Source: Vibrio splendidus 12E03
Lineage (GTDB): Bacteria > Pseudomonadota > Gammaproteobacteria > Enterobacterales > Vibrionaceae
NCBI RefSeq assembly: GCF_000272105.2
Contig: NZ_AJZD02000345.1
Coordinates: 1 to 40,198 of the forward strand
Direction of reading: 5' to 3'
DNA: 40,198 bases
Shown here: positions 24,629 through 32,387 of the stretch, piece by piece
How positions within the stretch are numbered: the stretch's first letter is position 1
Layout: each line of letters starts with the position of its first letter
Notes under the pieces: model-generated
The model's database searches: none
Seen by the model: the letters and a program-made list of their open reading frames with translations, nothing else
Told to the model about the DNA's origin: nothing
Position numbers and translations under genes: made by a program

Positions 24629-27127
24629 CTAAAACAGTCGCTTAGGCTCACCAAAGTAGTAGCCCTGCAGATAATCGACACCCATTTGCTCTGCTATCTC
24701 ACAAACTTGTTGGTTGTGGACAAATTCAGCGACCGTTTTGGCATTGAACACTTGGCATAAGCGAACCAACTGAGAGGCGATATTTCTTTGTTTTTGGTCT
24801 TTATCGATATTACGAATCAAGCTACCGTCGAGCTTAATGATCTGCGGCTCAAGCTTAATGATTTCATCGATGTTGGAGTAACCAGAGCCAAAGTCATCAA
24901 CAATAATTCTCGCTCCGAGTGCGCGGAAGTGATCACACACCTCAATCATGCGGCCATAATCTTTTATCTGTTCTGACTCGAGAACCTCTAAACCAAGTCG
25001 AGTAGGATCGTTCATGCCACTGATCGCAGTCTCGAGTACCTCAAGTGTCTTGTCGCTCAACAAATCTTGTGGGGATAGATTGATAGAAAACGAACTCTGT
25101 TTATCCGCCATATAGCCGATAGTGCTCTTAATCATATGTCGACTAAGGCGTGTGTAGAGGTGCGTGTCGGCAATGATAGGTAAGAACTTTCCTGGTGCCA
25201 CAATAGTACCGTCCGACTCCATGATTCTGACTAAACACTCTTGGCCAATCATTTCGTGAGTGCCCGATTCCACAATCGGCTGAGAGTAGGTAATGATGTT
25301 CTGATCTAAAATCGCACGGCTCACACAGCTCAACCAACCGAGCTGCTCTTTGCGGTCCTCTTCGCTCACCTGAATGTCTTTGGCATTGGTGATGTGGGTA
25401 TTGTTCCGCACCCCATAACGTCGAGCTTCGATCGCTTTCAATAAGATCTCGTCACCGCTGTCGGTTAAGAAATCACAACGACTAGCAAAGCCGCCACACA
25501 GAGAAACTGACAGGTAATCAATATCAGCCAAACCATACGGCTCAAAATTTATGTGTTCGATGTCATCGGCAAACTCAACGAAACCTTCTTTTATTTTTGT
25601 ACTACCAACACTGGCGTTAAAGATAATCGCCCACTCTCCGACCCCAATACTGAACAGCTCAACCTTCACGCGAGGCTCTTTCACGACACGAAGCTGCAAT
25701 CGCTCAATAAAGTGATTAGACAGATCAAGCAGTAACTGATCACCTACCTGATAGCCGTATTTTTCGTTAACTTGATGGAAATTCGTGAGTTTTAATGTGA
25801 GTAAGTGTTCACTAAATAGAATCGTATTGAGGCGCTCCTTCAATACGATACGGTTCGGCAAGCCAGTGCGTGAGTCAATGCGATAGCTCTCGGTTAAGCG
25901 ACGCGCTTGTTGATGGAGCTTCTTTTCCATCTGAGTATTCATACTATCGAGATCAGCGACTGCATTTCTGACCAGGTTAAGTAATGGCGACACTGTTGAG
26001 CCACACTGAAAATCTTCACAACGAAACTCTTTAATCTCGTCAGACTCGCGCATAGCGATATAAGTCAGGCTGTGATGCAGTATTTCTTGGCGGTCTTCAT
26101 TGCGGTATAGCTCCCCCATACAGTAGGCACCACACGTATTCACTATCCCTTCAAATGGCTTGAGCTCCAGTTTACTATCGATAAACTCAAGTCGAGACAC
26201 ACAGTTATAGATGATCACCGATTCAGGCTGATGCATGGCTAGCATCTCGGCACCATGACGCACCTTTTCAGCGGTCAAAGAGGGGTGGTTATAACAAAAC
26301 TGCGCCTCTTCACCGACATGCCAAGGGCTATCAAACTCGATACTGCCATCATCATTAATACGCAGAGGCGTCGAGATACCCTTCTTCCTGCCAAGTTCTC
26401 GATAAAGCGGAAAGCTCATCAGCTGGCTAAAAGGAAGGTCTTTGCCATCCGCAAGGTAATGTTTGAATACTTCGATAGCTGGCTTGTCGTTCAACGCGTA
26501 TAAGCGATTTCCGACTGCATGTGTGACTCGTAGCTTCATCCCAATTGGGTTCCACTCTGAGTACGCGTCCGACCAAACCTTCAATCTTGGGTTAGTCAGA
26601 GCCACCGCAACACAGGCGTGCTGGTAGGTTTGCTCGTTATACATAACCCAACGGCCAAACTCATTCTCATGACACAGTCCACCTGCAATCGGCAAGGCGT
26701 AAGGTAAATTCTCAAAAGCGCTATAGATAGGGTAATCACGCCCTTCAACCTGATCACACAAGCTGATAACCGTTTTGGTGTCTTCTGTAAGGCCCAGTTG
26801 AGAAGCGAGATCTTGGCTGTCTTGATTTGGGTTGCCAGTAAACGGCTGAACCGCGGAGGTTAAACGGGTTTCATTAAACTCACTGATGATGACTAAAGTA
26901 CATGTACTCTCAAGACAGTTGTCACAGATAACATGACGAGCACTCTGACCGATTAGCGTCGCATTGCTTAAACGATTGAGGGCAACACTCGCGATTCGAC
27001 GAGCCATATCAGAAGATTGTGCTGAGAAAATTTGAATAAGGTACTGTTTGCTGTCACACCATTCTCGCTGATCAAATTGAGCTCTAAATAACGCCTCAGT
27101 ATTTGCGAGAAATGTAAATGTTTGCAT
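24629..27127 (-). CDS. FIST-GGDEF-EAL protein, copy 2 (tandem paralogue)
   Basis: Protein of 832 residues with the same layout as copy 1, which lies 192 bases downstream. Similarity is highest in the EAL half (for example IRNIDKD, SGYSNIDEI and LQGYYFG shared) and lower in the FIST half, as expected for duplication followed by sensor divergence. GGDEF reads GVGEW, so cyclase activity is unlikely. The EAL motif is ECL (Glu630) and the downstream VDDFGSGYSN, IKLDGSL and AEFVHNQ motifs are intact. The ATG at 27127 has AAGGG seven bases upstream. The spacer between the copies has a GC hairpin (24553-24579) without a T run, so co-transcription is possible. Confidence 0.88.
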   Translation of the reverse strand: MQTFTFLANTEALFRAQFDQREWCDSKQYLIQIFSAQSSDMARRIASVALNRLSNATLIGQSARHVICDNCLESTCTLVIISEFNETRLTSAVQPFTGNPNQDSQDLASQLGLTEDTKTVISLCDQVEGRDYPIYSAFENLPYALPIAGGLCHENEFGRWVMYNEQTYQHACVAVALTNPRLKVWSDAYSEWNPIGMKLRVTHAVGNRLYALNDKPAIEVFKHYLADGKDLPFSQLMSFPLYRELGRKKGISTPLRINDDGSIEFDSPWHVGEEAQFCYNHPSLTAEKVRHGAEMLAMHQPESVIIYNCVSRLEFIDSKLELKPFEGIVNTCGAYCMGELYRNEDRQEILHHSLTYIAMRESDEIKEFRCEDFQCGSTVSPLLNLVRNAVADLDSMNTQMEKKLHQQARRLTESYRIDSRTGLPNRIVLKERLNTILFSEHLLTLKLTNFHQVNEKYGYQVGDQLLLDLSNHFIERLQLRVVKEPRVKVELFSIGVGEWAIIFNASVGSTKIKEGFVEFADDIEHINFEPYGLADIDYLSVSLCGGFASRCDFLTDSGDEILLKAIEARRYGVRNNTHITNAKDIQVSEEDRKEQLGWLSCVSRAILDQNIITYSQPIVESGTHEMIGQECLVRIMESDGTIVAPGKFLPIIADTHLYTRLSRHMIKSTIGYMADKQSSFSINLSPQDLLSDKTLEVLETAISGMNDPTRLGLEVLESEQIKDYGRMIEVCDHFRALGARIIVDDFGSGYSNIDEIIKLEPQIIKLDGSLIRNIDKDQKQRNIASQLVRLCQVFNAKTVAEFVHNQQVCEIAEQMGVDYLQGYYFGEPKRLF

Positions 27128-27195
27128 GCCAACCCTTGTTCAAAATCGAGTGAAGTAACAACCCGCAACCACTGCTATGACTGAAATGAATCGAT

Positions 27196-27246
27196 AAAAA
27201 GTAGTCGCCAATTATCCTAGCCTAAACAGGCATTTAATTGCGACTA
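27196..27246 (-). terminator. Terminator of the lptM-lysA...yigB operon
   Basis: Long stem TAGTCGCCAATTA (27202-27214) / TAATTGCGACTA (27235-27246) with one bulge and an inner GCCT/AGGC hairpin. On the minus strand it is followed by CTTTTTATC. It lies about 50 bases past the yigB stop. Confidence 0.75.
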
Positions 27247-27296
27247 ATGTAACAATTCAATATCATAAATGCGACACAATAAGCTTACAGAGGTCT

Positions 27297-28013
27297 TTAA
27301 ATTAGTCGCATGAGATCGCTAAGTTGCTCTATTTCAACATCAGGCAGCACACTCGCCTTCGAAGAGAGGTATAAATTGGAACCAATGTCATTAAACCAGC
27401 ATGCTTGGAAGCCATTTTGCTTAGCTCCGTAAACATCCGTTCTAAGGTGATCGCCGACATGAAGAATGTTGATGGCATCAACATCTAAGTATTGTTGCGC
27501 TTTATCAAACATATCTGGGTAAGGTTTTGCTCTACCGTTTGGGCCAGCTTTAAGGATTAGTTGAAAATACTGCCCTAAACCAATTTTATGTGGATCGACA
27601 TTGCCATTGGTAATCGCAACCAAAGGAATGCGTTGGCTAAGTTCTGCCATCACTCGATGCGTTTCTTGAGGGACATCGACTTGATTGCGCAACCACAAAG
27701 CATGTTCTATCCCCTCACGAGCCGCCTGTTCAGCTTGCTGCTGAGAGTAGCCCAACTGCAGTAAGCCACTCTTAATCTGTGTTTCACGCCAAACGGTAAC
27801 ATCATGCTTTAAAGCTGGGTTTTCAGAGGCGACTTGCTGCTTAATGCCCTGCCACTCTTCAAGCGATAAAGAAACCGACACTGGGTGCTTTTGGTAAAGC
27901 CACTGCGCCATCTCTTTTTCTACCATCATGATCACAGGCCAGTTGTCATAAAGGGTGTCATCCAAGTCAAAGGTCATGGCTTTGATGGGCTTTAACCCTC
28001 GATAAATTCGCAT
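27297..28013 (-). CDS. yigB: HAD-family phosphatase YigB
   Basis: HAD-superfamily hydrolase of 238 residues. Motif I FDLDDTLYDN gives Asp16 and Asp18; ITNGN is motif II; KPYPDMF and HVGDHLRTD are motifs III and IV. E. coli YigB dephosphorylates FMN and the riboflavin precursor 5-amino-6-(5-phosphoribitylamino)uracil. It follows xerC by 15 bases, as in E. coli, and is the last gene of the operon. AAGGG lies before the ATG. Confidence 0.9.
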   Translation of the reverse strand: MRIYRGLKPIKAMTFDLDDTLYDNWPVIMMVEKEMAQWLYQKHPVSVSLSLEEWQGIKQQVASENPALKHDVTVWRETQIKSGLLQLGYSQQQAEQAAREGIEHALWLRNQVDVPQETHRVMAELSQRIPLVAITNGNVDPHKIGLGQYFQLILKAGPNGRAKPYPDMFDKAQQYLDVDAINILHVGDHLRTDVYGAKQNGFQACWFNDIGSNLYLSSKASVLPDVEIEQLSDLMRLI

Positions 28014-28028
28014 AATAAACCCTTTAAT

Positions 28029-28961
28029 CTAATCTTTATTCTTCTTACGAGCTCTCGGGTGAGCCTGATCATAAGCTTGTGCTAAGTGTTGGAAATCTAA
28101 GTGGGTATACACTTGGGTCGTCGAGATGTTTTCATGGCCAAGCAACTCTTGAACAGCACGAAGGTTTTGGCTCGACTCCAGCACATGCGTTGCAAAGGAG
28201 TGACGCAGTTTATGCGGGCTGATGTGGCTCGCAACAGATTGCTTCTTGCCCCACTCTTCCATGCGCTTTTGCACGCTGCGGTGAGAGATACGAGTCCCAA
28301 GCTTAGAGACAAACAGCGCGCTTTCACCCGGTGAAGCCAATTCACCGCGCACTTTGAGCCATTTATCGACCCACTCTTTTGCTAAACCAGAAAAAGGCGC
28401 TTTGCGTTCTTTGTCGCCTTTACCAATTACTCGAATTTCGCCTTGTCGACCCAACACATCTTTCAGATTGATGCCGACCAGTTCTGCCAGTCGTAATCCA
28501 GCACCATACATCACCTCCATCATCGCTCGGTCACGAATCGACAGTGGATCGTCCTCATTCACATCAAGCAGCTGACCGACTTCATCGACATCGAGGTTTT
28601 TAGGCAAAGGGCGCTGTTTACGTGGAGCAGAAACACCTTTGGCTGGATTAGCGGTCATTTCGCCACGCAGCACAAGGAAATCAAAGAAGCTGCGTAGTGA
28701 AGATAAGCGCGTTGCAATGCTGCTCGCCTTCATTCCCTCACGCATGCCTTTACTGGCCAGTTGCCTTACCCACGCCGCATCGACTTGACCCCAATCCTTT
28801 AGCCCTAGAGTGACTAAATGACCGGCCATGGTTTCAAGTTGTTGTTTGTAATTACGTTGGGTGTGTAGGCTGAGCCCCTTCTCGCTTCTGAGATATTCAT
28901 AGAAGCGAGAAAGTGGCTTTTGAAGGCTGTTAGGAAGAGGTATTTTGGGCTCTAGGCTCAT
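28029..28961 (-). CDS. xerC: Site-specific tyrosine recombinase XerC
   Basis: Tyrosine recombinase of 310 residues that with XerD resolves chromosome dimers at dif. The N-terminal SAM-like core-binding domain spans about 12-105. The catalytic set is complete: Arg157, Lys181, His250, Arg253, His276 and Tyr285. In Vibrio, XerC/D also serve integrative phages such as CTX. It overlaps the DUF484 gene by 32 bases. The housekeeping position between DUF484 and yigB supports xerC rather than a mobile integrase. Confidence 0.97.
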   Translation of the reverse strand: MSLEPKIPLPNSLQKPLSRFYEYLRSEKGLSLHTQRNYKQQLETMAGHLVTLGLKDWGQVDAAWVRQLASKGMREGMKASSIATRLSSLRSFFDFLVLRGEMTANPAKGVSAPRKQRPLPKNLDVDEVGQLLDVNEDDPLSIRDRAMMEVMYGAGLRLAELVGINLKDVLGRQGEIRVIGKGDKERKAPFSGLAKEWVDKWLKVRGELASPGESALFVSKLGTRISHRSVQKRMEEWGKKQSVASHISPHKLRHSFATHVLESSQNLRAVQELLGHENISTTQVYTHLDFQHLAQAYDQAHPRARKKNKD

Positions 28962-29628
28962 TATTTATCTGCCAAGGTAAGGTGTCCGCCAAATGAGCGA
29001 CAACAAGTGCTAAATGGCGTAAAAAGAGCGTATCCATATGGGGTTGGAAATGTCCGCCATCTTCACTAGAAAAGGCGAGCAAACCCAATGGAGACTGCTT
29101 AGCAAGCGGTAGTACTACATAAGAGCCTAGCTCTGGAACTGGATAATCACCAAACAAATCGTGTCTGTCGGCTTTTCTCAAGCGTCCAAGATAAGCATCT
29201 TTACCATTGAAATGGTTAAGCGAAAACTTAGAGTAACCCTCAGCACTCAACTGATAAAAACCAGATTGCGAAAGAATACGAACATGAGCCTTAAGCCCAA
29301 GATCTAACGCTTTTTGTTCAACGGCTTTTATCACCTGCATAAAGTCACTGCATTTCAGCACTTGCGCTTGCAGATCCATAAACTCATAGAAGGTTTTATC
29401 GTTATTTGCCGCCAACGACATCAAGCCAGTGATCTCTTCTTCAAGCTCTTCGATTCGATGACGCTGGCGTTTAAGCTGAACCTCAACCAGAGAAACAGCG
29501 CCCTGCTCAACGTTATTGATAGCAAGGCGATCAACCAAATCTTTTCGGTCTTGGAAAAAATCTGGGTTATCACGTAAATATTCCGCGACCACTTCTGCGG
29601 TGAGTGCGTCGGCTTCAACGTAAGACAA
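28930..29628 (-). CDS. DUF484 protein (YigA-like)
   Basis: Cytoplasmic protein of 232 residues. An N-terminal helical part (EVVAEYLRDNPDFF, then a coiled coil at about 50-70) precedes a GAF-like domain (about 85-220), the DUF484 layout. The function is unknown, but the gene is regularly placed between dapF and xerC. The start codon is TTG at 29628, with AAAGGA six bases upstream; no ATG precedes the conserved N-terminal motif. It is followed by xerC with a 32-base overlap. Confidence 0.87.
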   Translation of the reverse strand: MSYVEADALTAEVVAEYLRDNPDFFQDRKDLVDRLAINNVEQGAVSLVEVQLKRQRHRIEELEEEITGLMSLAANNDKTFYEFMDLQAQVLKCSDFMQVIKAVEQKALDLGLKAHVRILSQSGFYQLSAEGYSKFSLNHFNGKDAYLGRLRKADRHDLFGDYPVPELGSYVVLPLAKQSPLGLLAFSSEDGGHFQPHMDTLFLRHLALVVAHLADTLPWQINNEPRAQNTSS

Positions 29629-29671
29629 AACCTATCCTTTATTTTATGAATCTATTTGTTTTGGGTCATTA

Positions 29672-30502
29672 TTAGCAAGAAAGTTGACCATCAAACACAT
29701 GCGTTGCAGGGCCTGTCATGAACAGAGGTTTACCCGGGCCTTGCCAGCTAATGTGTAAGTCACCGCCAGGTAGACGAACCTTCACATTATCAGCCAGTAA
29801 GCCTTGAGTGATACCAACGGCTACTGCGCCACACGCTCCGCTGCCACATGCCTGAGTTTCACCCGCGCCGCGCTCATAAACACGCAAGCGAACTTCTTCA
29901 CGGTTAACGACCTGCATAAAGCCAGCATTAACACGCTCAGGGAAACGTTCGTGTGATTCAAGTAGCGGGCCTAAGGTGTCCACATCAGCCGTGTCGACGT
30001 CATCAACCACGGTAACCACATGTGGGTTACCCATGCTTACCGCACCACAGAATAAGGTGTGTACATCCGTTCTTAGGATATACGTCTTCTCTGGCTGCTT
30101 GGCCTTGAATGGAATCTTACCGGGTTCGAACTCAGGAATACCCATGTTCACCGTGATCAGGTCATTCTCTTCAATCTTGAGAACCATTTTACCTTTCTTG
30201 GTACTCACGTTGATGCTGTACTTATTCGTTAAGCCTTTCATGCGAACGAATCGTGCAAAACAACGCGCACCATTGCCACACTGCTCCACTTCACTGCCAT
30301 CCGCATTGAATATGCGGTAATGGAAATCAGTTTCTGGATCATAGGGAGCCTCAACCACAAGTAGCTGATCAAAGCCCACGCCAGTGTGACGATCCGCCAA
30401 ACGACGGATCAAATCTGGAGAAAAGAAAATATTTTGAGTAATGCAGTCCACGACCATGAAATCATTGCCCAAACCATGCATTTTAGAAAAGTGGAAGTGC
30501 AT
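29672..30502 (-). CDS. dapF: Diaminopimelate epimerase
   Basis: Enzyme of 276 residues that converts LL- to meso-diaminopimelate for lysine and peptidoglycan synthesis. The two catalytic cysteines are Cys75 (EQCGNGARC) and Cys219 (ACGSGACG). The N terminus MHFHFSKMHGLGNDF is canonical. It starts 11 bases after lysA; GGAG at the lysA end serves as ribosome binding site. Confidence 0.97.
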   Translation of the reverse strand: MHFHFSKMHGLGNDFMVVDCITQNIFFSPDLIRRLADRHTGVGFDQLLVVEAPYDPETDFHYRIFNADGSEVEQCGNGARCFARFVRMKGLTNKYSINVSTKKGKMVLKIEENDLITVNMGIPEFEPGKIPFKAKQPEKTYILRTDVHTLFCGAVSMGNPHVVTVVDDVDTADVDTLGPLLESHERFPERVNAGFMQVVNREEVRLRVYERGAGETQACGSGACGAVAVGITQGLLADNVKVRLPGGDLHISWQGPGKPLFMTGPATHVFDGQLSC

Positions 30503-30513
30503 AACGCTTAAAA

Positions 30514-31767
30514 TTACTCCGGAAGAATGTTTTCAAGTTCCCACAGACTCGTAAGCTCTTCACGCTGACGAACCAAATGAGTTTTATCGCCATCCACCAT
30601 CACTTCAGCCGCGCGCGAACGAGTGTTGTAGTTAGATGACATAGCGAAGCCATAAGCACCCGCTGAACGAACTGCTAGCAGATCACCTTCTTCAAGCACA
30701 AGGTCACGATCTTTACCTAGGAAATCGCCTGTCTCACAAATTGGGCCGACCAAATCGTAAGTCACGGCTTCACCCTGACGAGGGCTCACAGGAACAATAT
30801 CCTGCCAAGCTTGGTAAAGTGCTGGGCGCATTAGGTCGTTCATTGCTGCATCAATGATGGCAAAGTTCTTGTGCTCAGTTGGCTTGAGGAACTCGACTTT
30901 CGTTAATAATACACCAGCGTTAGCAGCAATCGCTCTTCCAGGCTCAAAAATCAGCTCTAGATCAGAATGATTGTCTAGGCGAGCCAATAAGGCTTTCGCG
31001 TAGTCAGAAGGCTGTGGTGGTAATTCATCACGATAAACCACACCCAAACCGCCACCGACATCAAGGTGTTTGATGTTGATACCGTTAGCACGTAGCTGGT
31101 CGATCAGCGCAAGCAGGCGATCGGTTGCATCGATGAAAGGTTCGATATCCGTTAGTTGAGAACCAATGTGGCAATCAATACCATGGATAGACAAGTTATC
31201 GAGTGTTTTTGCAAACTCATAAACGGCCGGAGCACGGTCGAAAGCAATACCAAACTTGTTATCACGCAGACCAGTAGAGATATAAGGGTGAGTGTTGGCA
31301 TCAACATCTGGGTTGATACGCAGTGAAATCGGCGCTTTAACACCAAGCTCACCAGCTACTTTATTCAGTCGCTCTAGTTCTGGCTCAGACTCTACGTTGA
31401 AACACTTAATGTTCAACTCAAGCGCACGCTTCATTTCAGCGGCTGTTTTACCGACACCAGAGAATACAACTTTTGCTGGATCGCCACCGGCAGCAACCAC
31501 ACGCTCTAGCTCACCGCCAGAAACGATATCGAAACCTGAGCCCAAACGAGCCAAAGTATTCAACACGCCAAGGTTTGAGTTAGCTTTAACGGCATAGCAC
31601 ACCAAGTGCGGATGCTCACCAACCGATGAATCAAACGCATTCCAGTGGCGTTCTAATGTTGCACGAGAATATACATACAACGGTGTACCATATTGCTCTG
31701 CTAGTTGTGAAAGTGCGACGTCCTCAGCCCAAAGCTGGCCATCTTCCTGATAGTTGAAGTAATCCAA
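30514..31767 (-). CDS. lysA: Diaminopimelate decarboxylase
   Basis: PLP-dependent fold-III decarboxylase of 417 residues, last step of lysine synthesis. The PLP lysine is Lys61 in CYAVKANSN; HIGSQ and EPGRAI bind the phosphate, and CETGDFLG carries the catalytic Cys. The start codon is TTG at 31767 (MDYFNYQEDGQ), with AAGGGA eight bases upstream. Vibrio LysA proteins start at this same sequence. It is followed by dapF, so the two meso-DAP enzymes are co-expressed. Confidence 0.97.
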   Translation of the reverse strand: MDYFNYQEDGQLWAEDVALSQLAEQYGTPLYVYSRATLERHWNAFDSSVGEHPHLVCYAVKANSNLGVLNTLARLGSGFDIVSGGELERVVAAGGDPAKVVFSGVGKTAAEMKRALELNIKCFNVESEPELERLNKVAGELGVKAPISLRINPDVDANTHPYISTGLRDNKFGIAFDRAPAVYEFAKTLDNLSIHGIDCHIGSQLTDIEPFIDATDRLLALIDQLRANGINIKHLDVGGGLGVVYRDELPPQPSDYAKALLARLDNHSDLELIFEPGRAIAANAGVLLTKVEFLKPTEHKNFAIIDAAMNDLMRPALYQAWQDIVPVSPRQGEAVTYDLVGPICETGDFLGKDRDLVLEEGDLLAVRSAGAYGFAMSSNYNTRSRAAEVMVDGDKTHLVRQREELTSLWELENILPE

Positions 31768-31809
31768 AGTTCTTATCCCTTATAAATAACGATTTCTGCG
31801 TGTTTTCAC

Positions 31810-31926
31810 TTATTGTGATTGTTCGGTTTGCTGAACTTCATCAGGATCGTACAAAGGACCCGTTTGACCACAACCAGAAAGTCCAATAACGGACATCATA
31901 AATAGAGCAGTAATTAATTTTTTCAT
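31810..31926 (-). CDS. lptM: LPS translocon maturation chaperone LptM (YifL)
   Basis: Lipoprotein of 38 residues. The signal peptide MKKLITALFMMSVIGLSGC ends in the lipobox LSGC with lipidated Cys19; the mature part GQTGPLYDPDE is the family signature. E. coli LptM (formerly YifL) binds LptD and helps its disulfide maturation at the outer membrane. I chose the ATG at 31926; the frame is open further upstream but those residues are not a signal peptide. It begins the lysA operon and is divergent from cyaY. Confidence 0.92.
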   Translation of the reverse strand: MKKLITALFMMSVIGLSGCGQTGPLYDPDEVQQTEQSQ

Positions 31927-31959
31927 TTTGCATATCGTGATTATTAACTCAATGCCCCC

Positions 31960-31965
31960 TATAAT
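31960..31965 (+). promoter_or_regulatory. Candidate -10 element of cyaY
   Basis: A perfect TATAAT lies 36 bases upstream of the cyaY start. The -35 at 17-base spacing (GTGATT) is poor. Confidence 0.4.
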
Positions 31966-32001
31966 CGCACCACACTCAGGAAAAGCAATAGGATAGAAAG
32001 G

Positions 32002-32316
32002 ATGAACGAGACTGAATTTCATCAGCTGGTCGATATACAGATGCAAAACATCGAAGAAGCTATCGATGAATCAGAGGCAGATATTGATTACGAAGTGACT
32101 GGTAACGTGATGACGCTGGAGTTTGAGAACCGCAGCCAAATCATCATTAACCGCCAAGAACCAATGAAAGAAATCTGGTTAGCGTCTAAATCTGGTGGCT
32201 TTCACTTCAAGCTAGTTGACGACAAGTGGACATGTTCAAAGACGGGCATGGAGCTGTTTGAGATGGTTAAAGAAGAATGCGTGAAGCACGCAGGTGAAGC
32301 GATCGATTGGGTCTAA
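32002..32316 (+). CDS. cyaY: Iron-sulfur cluster assembly protein CyaY (bacterial frataxin)
   Basis: Frataxin homologue of 104 residues that binds iron and modulates IscS in Fe-S cluster assembly. The acidic first helix (EEAIDESEADIDYE) is the iron-binding ridge; the sheet residues INRQEPMKEIWLAS and GGFHFK are conserved. GAAAGG directly precedes the ATG. It is divergent from lptM and convergent with cyaA. Confidence 0.96.
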   Translation: MNETEFHQLVDIQMQNIEEAIDESEADIDYEVTGNVMTLEFENRSQIIINRQEPMKEIWLASKSGGFHFKLVDDKWTCSKTGMELFEMVKEECVKHAGEAIDWV

Positions 32317-32334
32317 TCATTTGTAAGCAAAACT

Positions 32335-32364
32335 AAAAAGGAGTGAATCAATCACTCCTTTTTT
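32335..32364 (+). terminator. Terminator between cyaY and cyaA (bidirectional)
   Basis: Stem GGAGTGA / TCACTCC with a 5-base loop and flanking A5 and T6 runs. It lies between the convergent stop codons. Confidence 0.9.
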
Positions 32365-32387
32365 AATATCAATCAGGCTTAGTAAGA

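Noticed and set aside
28029..28961. Tyrosine recombinase as a sign of a mobile element
   Set aside because: It is the housekeeping xerC in its conserved place between the DUF484 gene and yigB; no attachment sites or cargo are seen.
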